64,000 bases of DNA from Eggerthella sinensis (GCF_003339815.1 NZ_PPTT01000025.1:1-64000); one strand, 5' to 3'; positions 29,899 through 38,820 are shown, counted from the stretch's first letter. Notes: generated from the letters alone by a model not told the origin. Program-made: numbers and translations.

Positions 29899-30855
29899 TT
29901 AAAGGGTAACGGTATCAAGCAGATTCTCGGACGCTCCCACGAGGGGAGCGTGGCCGCCCAAAGCGGCGTCCACGATGGGCGTGTCGCGCATGAGCGGCAT
30001 CACCATGGAGGCGAACCCCTCGCGCATGCCCGCGCGCCACGGTTCGCCCGCCGCCAGCACCGATCCGGACAGCACGATCACCTCGGGGTCGAAGGTGTTG
30101 GCCCAGGAGCCCAGGGCTTCTCCCAGTGCGCGGCCCGAGGCCTGCAGCACCTCGATGGCGTCGGCGTCGCCCGCTGCGGCCAGGCGCGATACGTCGGCGC
30201 CGCCCGCCACCTCGCCCGCACGGGCGGGGAACAGGCGGTCGAACAGGATGCCGAGGCCCGTGCCCGACGCGATGGATTCGAGATGTCCCGACGCCCCGCA
30301 GGCGCAGGGAATGCCGGCGGCAAGCGGGCTCTGCACGTGCCCGAGGTGCCCGGCCGCGCCGCGGAAGCCGCGCATTACCGCGCCGTCGGCCACGAACGCG
30401 CCGCCCAGCCCCGTGCCGGCCGCCACGCACAGGCAGCTCTGCATGCCGCGGGCCGCTCCCCAGCGAGCCTCGCCGAGGGCGTGGGCGTGCACGTCGCCCA
30501 TGACGGCAACCGGCAGCGCCGTCGCTTCGCGCAGGCGCGCGGCAACGGGCTGACCCGTCCAGCCGGGCATGAGGTCGTTCGCGAAGGCGATGGAGCCGGC
30601 GAGGGGGTCGACGCAGCCGGCCGTGCCCACGCCCACGCCGAGCGGCGGCTCGTCGCAGGCGGCGATCAGCTCCAACGCCAGGCGCACGATGTCGTCGAGC
30701 ACCGCATTGCCGCCCCGCGACGCGTCGGTGGGAATGGTGCGCTCGTGCAGGATGGCGGGTGAAACGCCGGAGCGGCCGTACGAAACGACCGCTCCGGCTA
30801 TCTTGGTGCCTCCTACATCGACGGCGACTATCGTGCGCGGGTATGCGACGTCCAT
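29899..30855 (-). CDS. nanK: ROK-family N-acetylmannosamine kinase
   Basis: Starting at MDVAYPRTIV (an upstream Met at 30909 would overlap nanA), the protein has 318 residues. The ATP motif VDVGGTKIAGA is at about residues 12-22. The ROK zinc region reads CACGASGHLES, with His where most ROK kinases have a third Cys (CxCGxxGCxE). Placement between nanA and nanE argues for phosphorylation of ManNAc, although ROK kinases for glucose or other sugars share the fold. Confidence 0.88.
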   Translation of the reverse strand: MDVAYPRTIVAVDVGGTKIAGAVVSYGRSGVSPAILHERTIPTDASRGGNAVLDDIVRLALELIAACDEPPLGVGVGTAGCVDPLAGSIAFANDLMPGWTGQPVAARLREATALPVAVMGDVHAHALGEARWGAARGMQSCLCVAAGTGLGGAFVADGAVMRGFRGAAGHLGHVQSPLAAGIPCACGASGHLESIASGTGLGILFDRLFPARAGEVAGGADVSRLAAAGDADAIEVLQASGRALGEALGSWANTFDPEVIVLSGSVLAAGEPWRAGMREGFASMVMPLMRDTPIVDAALGGHAPLVGASENLLDTVTL

Positions 30856-30868
30856 GCAGCGCTCCCGA

Positions 30869-31861
30869 CTACTTGCAGGCCGGAGCGCCGGGGGTGGCGG
30901 GGCAGGCATTCCAGTGCGACGGGCGCACGGGTGCGTCGGCGTCCATGAGACCGGCGCCCTTGAGCACGTCCACGATATGCTCCACGTCCTCGCCTTCGAG
31001 CGCGCACACGGGCTCGCGCATCTGGTTCGTGTTGAACACGCCCATCTGCCACAGCGCCGTCTTGAATGCGCCCACGCCGGCGCCGAAGCCCACGGTGGCC
31101 TTCACTTCGCGCGTGACGAACATGAGGCGGGCGAGGTGGTTCTGAATCTCGCGCACGCGCTCCCAGTCGCCGGCCTGCGCCGCGCGCCACTGCTCCACGT
31201 AGCTGGCGGGGTCGATATTCGCGAGGCCCGGCACGGAGCCGTCCGCGCCGCCCAGGTACGCGCCGTCAACCACCACTTCGTGGCCGGTGAGCAGCTGCAG
31301 CGGATGGCCGGCATCCTCGTTTTGCAGGCACAGCCAACGGAACGACACGTCGTCGCCCGAGGAGTCCTTCACACCCTGCAGCACGCCGTCCTCGCCGAGG
31401 CGCACGAGCATCGTGGGATCGAGCTTCGTGTGCACGCAGGCGGGCAGATCGTAGGCGAACAGGGGCAGATCGGTGTACTCGCGGATGGCGCGGAAGTGGC
31501 GCTCCACTTCCTTCGGGCCGCCGAGGGCGTAGAAGGGAGCCGTGGCCACGAGGGCGTCCACGCCGTAGCCGGTGGCGCGCTTGGCCTGGTCGATCACGCG
31601 CATGGTTTCCATGTCGATGATGCCCGTGAGCACCGGCACGCGGCCGTGCACCATGGCGATGGCCTCCTGCAGCACGTGGTAGCGCTGCGCGTCGGTGAGG
31701 AAGGCCACCTCGCCGGAAGAGCCCAGGAAGAACAGACCGTCGACGCCGGCCTCGATCATGCGGTTGATGGAGCGCTCGAGCGCCTCGAGGTCGAGCTGGC
31801 GCTTTTCGGTCAGCGGGATGACGACCGGGGGGATGACGCCGCGAAACGGTGAATCAGTCAT
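30869..31861 (-). CDS. nanA: N-acetylneuraminate lyase (DapA family)
   Basis: The 330-residue class I aldolase is predicted to split sialic acid into ManNAc and pyruvate. FLGSSGEVAFL replaces the usual GSTGE motif. The catalytic Tyr lies in FAYDLPA and the Schiff-base Lys in GVKDSSGD. The C terminus carries an extra Cys/Pro-rich tail. Among DapA-family lyases, sugar-acid aldolases are the main alternative; the company of nanK, nanE, nagA and nagB supports the sialate role. It is the first gene of the nan operon. Confidence 0.85.
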   Translation of the reverse strand: MTDSPFRGVIPPVVIPLTEKRQLDLEALERSINRMIEAGVDGLFFLGSSGEVAFLTDAQRYHVLQEAIAMVHGRVPVLTGIIDMETMRVIDQAKRATGYGVDALVATAPFYALGGPKEVERHFRAIREYTDLPLFAYDLPACVHTKLDPTMLVRLGEDGVLQGVKDSSGDDVSFRWLCLQNEDAGHPLQLLTGHEVVVDGAYLGGADGSVPGLANIDPASYVEQWRAAQAGDWERVREIQNHLARLMFVTREVKATVGFGAGVGAFKTALWQMGVFNTNQMREPVCALEGEDVEHIVDVLKGAGLMDADAPVRPSHWNACPATPGAPACK

Positions 31862-31949
31862 AGGAGCAAGCCTCTCTGTTTGTCTGTAAACGGTAAAAGG
31901 GTAAACTCCACAAGCGCAAGCGTCAACGAATGAGGGCAGGTCACCACAT

Positions 31950-31982
31950 AAAATGCGCCCCCGACCGAACAGTCGAGGGCGC
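31950..31982 (-). terminator. Terminator of the ABC importer operon
   Basis: On the minus strand an 11-bp stem (GCGCCCTCGAC / GTCGGGGGCGC, one mismatch) with a 6-nt loop is followed by ATTTT. It lies 30 nt after the stop of the last ABC gene and separates the importer from nanA. Confidence 0.88.
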
Positions 31983-32011
31983 AGGGTGCATGCGGTGTCA
32001 ACGCAAACGGG

Positions 32012-32872
32012 TTACTTGCCCAGATCGGGGTGCAGCAGCGACGGGGCGGCACCCAGCAGCAGCTTCGTGTACGCGTCCTTCGGATGCTCGAACACGTCCT
32101 TCGACGCGCCGCGCTCCACGGCCTCGCCCGCGTTCATCACGATGATCTCGTCGGAGATGTAGCGCACGGTTTGAATGTCGTGGCTGATGAACACCATGGA
32201 CAAGCCCAGGTCGCGCTTGAGGTCCATGAGCAGGTTGAGGATCTGCGCACGCACCGACACGTCGAGGGCGCTCGTGGGCTCGTCGGCGATGATGGCGTCG
32301 GGCTCGAGCGACAGGGCACGGGCGATGGCCACGCGCTGACGCTGGCCGCCGGACAGCTGGCCCGGCAGGGCATCCAGCACGGAGTTCGGCAGGCCCACCA
32401 TCTCGATGAGGTCGAGCACGCGGCGCTCGCGCGACGTCTTGTCGCCCACCTTGTGCACGGTGAGCGGGTCCATGAGCTGGTCATGCACGCTCATGCGCGC
32501 GTTGAGGGCCGTGGCCGGGTCCTGGAACACCACCGAAATCACGCGGCCGATAAGGCGACGCTCGGCGGCCGAACGCTTCGTCACGTCCTGGCCCTTGAAG
32601 TACACCTTGCCCGACGTGGGCTGCTGCAATCCGCACATGACGTTCGCCGTGGTGGACTTGCCGCAGCCGGACTCGCCCACGATGCCCAGGGTCTGACCCG
32701 GCATGAGCTTGAGGGTGAGGCCGCGCACGGCCTGCACCTTGTTCGGATGCAGCAGGGAACCCGTGCGCGTCTTGAACGTCACGCGAATATCGTCGAGGAA
32801 GATGATGGGGGTGGGCTCGCCACCCTCCGCAGCGGGCTGGACGCCCGCGTTCATGCGTTCCTGCTCGCTCAT
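32012..32872 (-). CDS. Oligopeptide/dipeptide-type ABC transporter ATP-binding protein (OppF/DppF class)
   Basis: The 286-residue ATPase has Walker A GESGCGKST, signature LSGGQRQR and Walker B IIADEPTSALD, ending in the oligopeptide-transporter extension (HPKDAYTKLLL). AGGAGGTG precedes the ATG, which overlaps the stop codon of the fused permease-ATPase gene (ATGA). It should be the second of two ATPases that power the importer encoded upstream. Confidence 0.93.
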   Translation of the reverse strand: MSEQERMNAGVQPAAEGGEPTPIIFLDDIRVTFKTRTGSLLHPNKVQAVRGLTLKLMPGQTLGIVGESGCGKSTTANVMCGLQQPTSGKVYFKGQDVTKRSAAERRLIGRVISVVFQDPATALNARMSVHDQLMDPLTVHKVGDKTSRERRVLDLIEMVGLPNSVLDALPGQLSGGQRQRVAIARALSLEPDAIIADEPTSALDVSVRAQILNLLMDLKRDLGLSMVFISHDIQTVRYISDEIIVMNAGEAVERGASKDVFEHPKDAYTKLLLGAAPSLLHPDLGK

Positions 32873-34896
32873 ATGATGGCACCTCCTGGGACGTACGGTT
32901 TGATGCCGAGGCGCTTGAGCTCGCTGTCGGGCAGCTCGGCGTAGTAATGATCGCTGTTGGAGACGCGCTTGAGCACGGGGCGCAGCTGCGAGACCTTATC
33001 GGGATGGCTCGAGCGCGGCGTGAAGCGGTCGCCCGCCGGGAAGTCCTTCGGGCTGGGAACGCTGCCGGGCACCTGGTGCAGGCGCGTGCCGCCGGCTTCG
33101 ATGGACAGCACCGAGCCCAAGAGGCCGCGGGTGTACTCGTGCACGGGGTGGCACAGGATGTCGGTGACAGGGCCCTGCTCCACCACCTGGCCGGCGTACA
33201 TGACCGTGATGGAGTTCGCCACCTCGGCGACGAGCGCCAGGTCGTGGCTCACGAACACCATCGCGAAGCCCAGCTCCTTCTGCAGCTTGTTCAACAGGTC
33301 GATGACCTGCTTCTGCACGGTCACGTCGAGGGCCGTGGTGGGCTCGTCGGCGATGATGACCTTCGGGTCGCGGGTGAGCGCCATGGCGATGAGCACGCGC
33401 TGACGCTGGCCGCCCGAAAGCTCGTGCGGATAGGAATCGAGCGTGCGCTTCGGATCGAGGCCCACGAGCTCAAGCAGCTCCTCGGCCGAGCGGGTGCCGC
33501 CGCGCTTCGTGAGCTGCTTCATCTGCGACTTGATGAGCATGGATGGGTTGAGCGAGGACAGCGCGTCCTGGTAGATCATGGCGATCTCGCGGCCGCGCAG
33601 CTCGTTCATCTGCTTCTGGCTCATGTCGAGCAGGTTGCGACCGTCGTACAGCACCTCGCCGGTCACCTGCGCCTTCGGGTCGAGCAGGCCCATGATGGTG
33701 AGCGAGGTGATGGACTTGCCGCAGCCCGATTCGCCCACGAGGCCCATGGTTTGGCGCGGGCGCACCACGAAGCTCACGTGATCGACCACGTTCACGTCGC
33801 CGTGGCGCGGGAACTTGATGCACAGGTCCTTGACTTCCAGGATGGGCGGCACGTCGGTGCGCGCTTCGAAGCGGTCGGTGCGCGTCTTCTCGATGGTCTG
33901 CAGCTGCGTCAAGCGCTGCTCGAGCATCTCGGCCTGAGCGGCGTAGGCCAGTGTCGGGTCGGCAACCATCTTGTCGGCTTCGCGGTTCGCACGCACGGCC
34001 GCGTCGTCGGCCTTGACCGGCGCCTTCGGCGCTGCGGCCATGGCGTCGGTGATGCCCTCGGACAGGATGTTGAGGCACAGCACGGTGATCATGATGGCGA
34101 GGCCCGGGAACAGCGCCTGCCACCAGCGGCCTGCAAGCACGCCGCCGCGCGCGTCGGAGAGGATGTTGCCCCACGTCGGCGTCGGCTCGGGAATGCCGGC
34201 CGAGATGAAGGACAGCGAAGCCTCGAACACGATGGCATCGGCCACGAGCACGATGGTGAACACCATGACCGGGGCGATGCAGTTGCGGATGACGTGCTTC
34301 ACGAGAATCCACGGAGCGCGGGCGCCCGAAACGACGACGGCGCGCACGTAGTCTTGGTTGTACTCGCTCACCACGTTCGCGCGCACGATGCGGGCGATCT
34401 GCGGGATGTACAGAAAGCCGATGGCGAAGATGAGCGAGGGCACCGAGTTGCCGAACACGAGCACGAACGTGGCGGCCAGCGCGATGCCGGGGAAGGACAT
34501 GACGACGTCCATGATGCGCATGATGACTTCGGACACCCACTTGCGCGACACCGCGGCGATAGCGCCGATGATGGAGCCGCAGATGAGCGCGAAGGTGGTG
34601 GCGCCGAGACCGATGATGAGCGAGTAGCGCGCACCGTACATCATGCGCGACAGCACGTCGCGGCCCTTGTCGTCGGTGCCGAACAGGAACTCGGCGTCGG
34701 GTGCTTGGCGAGCCGTGAAGATCTGGAACGGGTCGTGCGGCGCCAGGATGTTGGCGAACACGGCGATCATGACGATAAGGACGAGCACGATCAGCGAGAT
34801 GCGCGATCCGATGCTCATGGCCTTCCAGCGGCGGAAATGCACCTTGCCGGGGTTGGCTTCCATCTTCTCAGTGAGGTTTCCTCGTAGTTTCACCAT
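32869..34896 (-). CDS. Fused ABC permease and ATP-binding protein (DppC-DppD type)
   Basis: The 675-residue protein joins two normally separate subunits. Residues of about 1-290 are a permease with an N-terminal segment, FGTDDKGRDVLSR, and the ATPase-contact loop (SGARAPWILVKHVIRN). A charged linker (about 295-345) leads to an ATPase with GESGCGKS, LSGGQRQR and IADEPTTALD, then the OppD C-terminal extension. A later in-frame Met with GAGGAA upstream (MEANPGKV) is an alternative start. Similar fusions occur in actinobacterial dipeptide and sialic acid (SatABCD-like) importers. Confidence 0.9.
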   Translation of the reverse strand: MVKLRGNLTEKMEANPGKVHFRRWKAMSIGSRISLIVLVLIVMIAVFANILAPHDPFQIFTARQAPDAEFLFGTDDKGRDVLSRMMYGARYSLIIGLGATTFALICGSIIGAIAAVSRKWVSEVIMRIMDVVMSFPGIALAATFVLVFGNSVPSLIFAIGFLYIPQIARIVRANVVSEYNQDYVRAVVVSGARAPWILVKHVIRNCIAPVMVFTIVLVADAIVFEASLSFISAGIPEPTPTWGNILSDARGGVLAGRWWQALFPGLAIMITVLCLNILSEGITDAMAAAPKAPVKADDAAVRANREADKMVADPTLAYAAQAEMLEQRLTQLQTIEKTRTDRFEARTDVPPILEVKDLCIKFPRHGDVNVVDHVSFVVRPRQTMGLVGESGCGKSITSLTIMGLLDPKAQVTGEVLYDGRNLLDMSQKQMNELRGREIAMIYQDALSSLNPSMLIKSQMKQLTKRGGTRSAEELLELVGLDPKRTLDSYPHELSGGQRQRVLIAMALTRDPKVIIADEPTTALDVTVQKQVIDLLNKLQKELGFAMVFVSHDLALVAEVANSITVMYAGQVVEQGPVTDILCHPVHEYTRGLLGSVLSIEAGGTRLHQVPGSVPSPKDFPAGDRFTPRSSHPDKVSQLRPVLKRVSNSDHYYAELPDSELKRLGIKPYVPGGAII

Positions 34897-34900
34897 GTTG

Positions 34901-35857
34901 CTACACCGTCCTGATTCGCGGATCGATCAGGATATAAAGCATATCCACGATAATGTTGATGATGATGAAGGTGATGGCCACCACCAGCACCACGCCCTGC
35001 ACGAGCATGGTGTAGCTGGACTGGATACCCGAAAGGATGGCCATGCCCATGCCGGGGAGGTTGAAGATAACCTCGATGACCACGGCGCCGCCGATGAGGT
35101 AGCCGATGCGCAGACCGAGCACCGTCACGGGCGTGATGAGCGCGTTGCGCAGCACGTTGCGGGCCACGACGACGCGCTTCGGGATGCCGGCGCCGAGGGC
35201 CGTGCGCACGTAATCCTTGTCGAGTTCCTCGACCATGGACGTGCGGATGACGCGCGTGAGCTGGCCGGCCACGGGCACGCCGAGCGCGATGGCCGGCATG
35301 GCCATGCGGGCAAGCCAACCGCCCGGATCGGACGTGATCGCCGGCAGCTGGCCGGAGGCCGGCAGCACGTGCAGCATGGATGAGAACAGCAGGATCATGA
35401 GCACCGCGAGCCAGAACGACGGCGTCGCGATGCAGGCGATGGAGAACACGCGGATGACCTGGTCGGGCCATCGATCGCGGTACAGCGCCGATATCACGCC
35501 CAATATCACGGCGATCACCACGCCGATGATAAGGCCGAAGAACGTGAGCTGCAGCGTGACGGGCAGCGCTTCGCCGATACGGTCGGCCACGGAGGCGTTG
35601 TTCGCGCCGTAGGTGCCCAAGTCGCCTTGGACGAGCCCCACGATGAAGTTGCCGTACTGCACGATGACCGGCTCGTTCAGGCCGTGTTCCTCGCGGTACT
35701 GCTGGGCTTGGGCTTCAGTGGCATTCTCTCCGAGAACCGAATAGGCTTGGTCGATAGGGGAGAGTGCCATAATGAAGAAGACGAGGATGGTGACACCGAA
35801 GATCATGATCGGCAGCGCTATGAGGCGACGTCCGATCAATCGTAAGAGGTTGCTCAC
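34901..35857 (-). CDS. ABC transporter permease (DppB class)
   Basis: The 318-residue permease has six membrane segments, an N-terminal RRLIALPIMIFGVTILVFF helix, the DppB extracytoplasmic loop (ENATEAQAQQYREEHGL) and the ATPase-contact loop (AGIPKRVVVARNVLRN). Start is GTG after AAGGGGGAT. The gene is followed by the fused permease-ATPase after 4 nt, so coupling is likely. It lies 185 nt downstream of the SGNH hydrolase gene. Confidence 0.93.
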   Translation of the reverse strand: MSNLLRLIGRRLIALPIMIFGVTILVFFIMALSPIDQAYSVLGENATEAQAQQYREEHGLNEPVIVQYGNFIVGLVQGDLGTYGANNASVADRIGEALPVTLQLTFFGLIIGVVIAVILGVISALYRDRWPDQVIRVFSIACIATPSFWLAVLMILLFSSMLHVLPASGQLPAITSDPGGWLARMAMPAIALGVPVAGQLTRVIRTSMVEELDKDYVRTALGAGIPKRVVVARNVLRNALITPVTVLGLRIGYLIGGAVVIEVIFNLPGMGMAILSGIQSSYTMLVQGVVLVVAITFIIINIIVDMLYILIDPRIRTV

Positions 35858-36042
35858 CGTATCCCCCTTTCATTTCGTGGGCCGAGGCCCGCTTGCACTG
35901 ACAAACTGCTGCCTGCATCGCGCGCAAAAAGGCGCGGTGAGATTGAGACAACCACGAGGCTATTTTATACGATCAACGCAGATTGTGGCGGGGAATTAGA
36001 GCCATCTTGGACCGAATACGAGCGCACGGCGCGCCGGTTCGC

Positions 36043-36936
36043 TCACGCGTCCTTCTCGCACACGAGAAACCAGCTGTTTCCCGTGTTCTTGGCATGCGCG
36101 CATCCGATGCACGAAGCCCCCGGGCAGAGCTCGACCGAGCGCAGCGACTCATCGAAGAGCGCGGCGGGCAGGCGGCGAGGGTCGGAGGCGCCGTCCTCGA
36201 TGGCCGTCGCGATCATGCTGGCAAGCTGCCGCATGCCGCGCGCGGTGGGGTGGGTGCCGTCGAGGGCCTCGTAGTCGAAGCCGAACGCCGCGACGTCGGC
36301 GAGGTGACAGCCGTGAGCGCGTGCCGCGTCGCGGATGGCGTCGTTGTAGCCTGCGAACGGCGCGCCGCGCAGGTTCGAGGCGAACGTGGGGCGGCTCGAA
36401 CCGGCCACGCGGCCGGGGCAGAGCGTGCAGCACCACACCGCGGCCTGCGGGTACGCGGCGCGCAGGCGCTGCGTCAGCAGGCGGTAGGCGTCGCGGAAGC
36501 GTTCGACGGCGTCGGGTGCGGCGATGGACGCGGTGCACGGTTCGATGGCGTCAAGGTCGAGCTCGACAGGCAGGGCGTTGCCGCGGCCGGCGGCCTGCGC
36601 CGCCGCGCCGCCCCAGCCGTAGTCGTTGATGCCCATGAACACGATGACGACATCGGGCTGCACGCCGTCGCTTGCCAGCGCGTCGATGCGCGGTTGGCTG
36701 CTTCCGGCGGGAAATCCCGCCCCCTCCACGAGGCTGCCCGAAAACGAGCCGTTCGCCAGCAGTTGCCCGTCGAGGCGCTCGATCACCTGGGACCACCACG
36801 TGTCGGCCGGGAGGCGCACGCCGGTTTCCTCGCGGCGCTCGCCGGTGTAGTACACGCGGAAGCCGTCGGGGTTGCACCCGTCGAACGTGCTGATGGAGTC
36901 GCCGAGGATGGAAACGCGTCGGGGGGAGTTCTGCAT
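36043..36936 (-). CDS. SGNH/GDSL-type hydrolase
   Basis: The 297-residue protein shows block I GDSISTFDG with the nucleophilic Ser, block II-like GSFSGSLV, block III GINDYGWGG and block V THPTARG with the catalytic His. Such enzymes are esterases. Its place inside a predicted sialic acid importer operon suggests removal of O-acetyl groups from the sugar, but this is inference. No signal peptide is seen, so it acts in the cytoplasm. The C terminus has an unusual Cys-rich tail (CPGASCIGC plus a further Cys), possibly metal-binding. Confidence 0.82.
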   Translation of the reverse strand: MQNSPRRVSILGDSISTFDGCNPDGFRVYYTGERREETGVRLPADTWWSQVIERLDGQLLANGSFSGSLVEGAGFPAGSSQPRIDALASDGVQPDVVIVFMGINDYGWGGAAAQAAGRGNALPVELDLDAIEPCTASIAAPDAVERFRDAYRLLTQRLRAAYPQAAVWCCTLCPGRVAGSSRPTFASNLRGAPFAGYNDAIRDAARAHGCHLADVAAFGFDYEALDGTHPTARGMRQLASMIATAIEDGASDPRRLPAALFDESLRSVELCPGASCIGCAHAKNTGNSWFLVCEKDA

Positions 36937-36950
36937 GGGTCTCTCTTTTC

Positions 36951-36985
36951 GGAAAAGAAAGGCCCGCCCCGGAAGGGGGCGAGCC
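36951..36985 (-). terminator. Terminator between the binding-protein and hydrolase genes
   Basis: On the minus strand a 10-bp stem with one mismatch (GGCTCGCCCC / GGGGCGGGCC) and a 5-nt loop is followed by TTTCTTTT. Placed right after the substrate-binding protein gene, it would keep that protein abundant while allowing some read-through to the hydrolase and permease genes. Confidence 0.85.
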
Positions 36986-37018
36986 TATTCATAGCATTAC
37001 ATCAGGTGAAACGTACGC

Positions 37019-38638
37019 TTACGCCTTCACGCTCGCGCCCAGGAACACCAGGCCCGTCGTGGCAATGGGCTCGAAGCCGGTGATCTGCTCGGCCTGATAG
37101 CCCGTGGCCAGCTCGCGATGGAACAGCGGGTACAGCGGCACTTCTTCGGCCAGCAGGTCGAAGCACTTGTTCCACGTCTCCTGCTGCGTCTTCTCGTCCG
37201 TGGCCTCGCGCGCGGTCTGCATGAGGGTCTGCAGCTCCTCGAACTTGCCGTCGCCGGCCTTCTTCCAGCACGTACGGCCCTGGGTCCAGATGTTGTCGCC
37301 GTACCACCAGGACATGAGCAGGTCGGGGTCGTTGCCGAAGCAGGTCGGGTCGCCCGGGGTGAGCATGACGTCGTAGGGCAGGACGTCGGCGGACTCGGCG
37401 TACTCGCTCCAGTTGATCTTCTGCTCGTCGTTCTTCATCGTGATGCCGGCCTCTTTGAGGTCTTCCTGGATCTGGGCGGCGAGGTCCTTCACCCAGTTGT
37501 TGTTGGTGACCATCGTGAACTCGAGGTTCTCGACGCCGGCTTCCTTGAGCAGGCTCTTGGCCTTCTCCACGTCGCGCTTGTACACCGTGGAGGCCTCGTG
37601 GTAGTTCGCGTGCTCCTTCGGCAGGAAGCCCGTGACGGGCGACGCATGGCCGGCCATCTGGTTGTTGATGAGCTTGTCCGCGTCGATGGCGTAGAAGAAC
37701 GCCTGGCGAACGCGCTTGTCGTTGAAGGGCTCCTTCAGCGTGTTGAACATCAGGAAGGCCTGGTTGAAGCCCTGGATGTAGTCAACCGTGGCACCGGCCG
37801 CCACCAGCTGGTCGGCGTTGGCGTCGGGCACGCTCTCCATGACCTGGACCGTGGCCTCCTGCAGCGCCGTCGTGCGGGCCGTGTTGTCAAGCGTGATGTC
37901 CCAGTGCATCTTGTCGGCCGTGGCCGCGTACTTGCCGTTGTAGTTCGTGTTCGGCACGAACTCGATGGAGCCGCCGTCGTCGCCGTTGATGGTGTCGTAC
38001 ATCCACGGACCGGAGCCGATGGGCTTCGTCTTCAGGTCGTCCTCGGTGAGCGAGGCGGGGAACACCTTGACCACGCTCATGCGGCCCTTCAGCAGGCTGT
38101 CGAAGGGGTACTTCAGCGTGAAGGCGACGGTCTTGTCGTCCTTCGCGGACACCGTGTCGATGAACTCGAGGAAGGCGCCGTAGGTCGGGTCGGCCATGTT
38201 CTTCTCGAACGCGTTCACCACGTCGGCGGACGTCACGTCCGTGCCGTCGGAGAACTTGGCGCCGTCGCGCAGCGCAACCTCGTACTCGGTGTCGGAGACC
38301 TTCGTGGGATCGCCGGCGGCGAGCGCGTTGTAGGTCTTGTAGGTGTGCAGGTCGAGGTCGTACAGGCCCTCGAACACGTGCCAGGTGGCACCCAGCATCA
38401 GCGCGGAGCTGTTGCCAATCGGGTTGACGTTCGTGCTCGTGTAGGCGCAGGCACCCGTGAGCGTGCCACCCTGGGCGGCCGCACCGGGGTCGGTCGTGCC
38501 CGCATCAGTCGACGGCGTGGACGTCGTGTCGCCGCCACCGCTGCACCCGGCAAGGCTCAGGCCGGCCGCTGCGGCTGCAACGGCGCTGCCCGCCAAGAAC
38601 GTGCGGCGAGACAAAGATGCTTTCATAGGCTGTTCCAT
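37019..38638 (-). CDS. ABC transporter substrate-binding lipoprotein (SBP_bac_5 family)
   Basis: The 539-residue lipoprotein has an N terminus with RRTFLAGS (twin-arginine-like) and a lipobox ending LAGC (about residue 32), so it is anchored outside the membrane. The mature part follows the family 5 fold of dipeptide/oligopeptide and sugar-acid binders (YEVALRDGAKFSDGTDVTSADVV; DKRVRQAFFYAID). Start at 38638 has GGAGGGA upstream; a second ATG lies 12 nt later. Its association with nan genes suggests sialic acid or a sialo-conjugate as ligand, with peptides as the alternative. Confidence 0.93.
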   Translation of the reverse strand: MEQPMKASLSRRTFLAGSAVAAAAAGLSLAGCSGGGDTTSTPSTDAGTTDPGAAAQGGTLTGACAYTSTNVNPIGNSSALMLGATWHVFEGLYDLDLHTYKTYNALAAGDPTKVSDTEYEVALRDGAKFSDGTDVTSADVVNAFEKNMADPTYGAFLEFIDTVSAKDDKTVAFTLKYPFDSLLKGRMSVVKVFPASLTEDDLKTKPIGSGPWMYDTINGDDGGSIEFVPNTNYNGKYAATADKMHWDITLDNTARTTALQEATVQVMESVPDANADQLVAAGATVDYIQGFNQAFLMFNTLKEPFNDKRVRQAFFYAIDADKLINNQMAGHASPVTGFLPKEHANYHEASTVYKRDVEKAKSLLKEAGVENLEFTMVTNNNWVKDLAAQIQEDLKEAGITMKNDEQKINWSEYAESADVLPYDVMLTPGDPTCFGNDPDLLMSWWYGDNIWTQGRTCWKKAGDGKFEELQTLMQTAREATDEKTQQETWNKCFDLLAEEVPLYPLFHRELATGYQAEQITGFEPIATTGLVFLGASVKA

Positions 38639-38738
38639 TGGTTTCCCTCCATTTCGGTATCGGGGCAGGACGCCCCGAACGTACGTGCGTGCTTGCGCAC
38701 GCGCACAACAGCGTCACCCATTATCAGGGATAATCCGC

Positions 38739-38803
38739 AGAAAATAAAGAACCTGTAAACTCAATATTACTATTATTATTCCCATGAGAAAATAAATGAC
38801 CTG
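38739..38803. promoter_or_regulatory. Pair of 17-bp direct repeats upstream of the importer operon
   Basis: AGAAAATAAAGAACCTG (38739-38755) and AGAAAATAAATGACCTG (38787-38803) match at 15 of 17 positions and are 48 bp apart in an AT-rich segment. They lie between the divergent binding-protein gene (minus) and the vsr-like gene (plus). They look like operator half-sites for a regulator of the importer; the regulator is unknown. Confidence 0.55.
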
Positions 38804-38820
38804 GGAAAATCAGTGGTATC

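Noticed and set aside
32869-34896. Frameshift or sequencing error joining two ABC genes
   Set aside because: The frame is open throughout with a plausible charged linker, and this fusion type is known in related importers.
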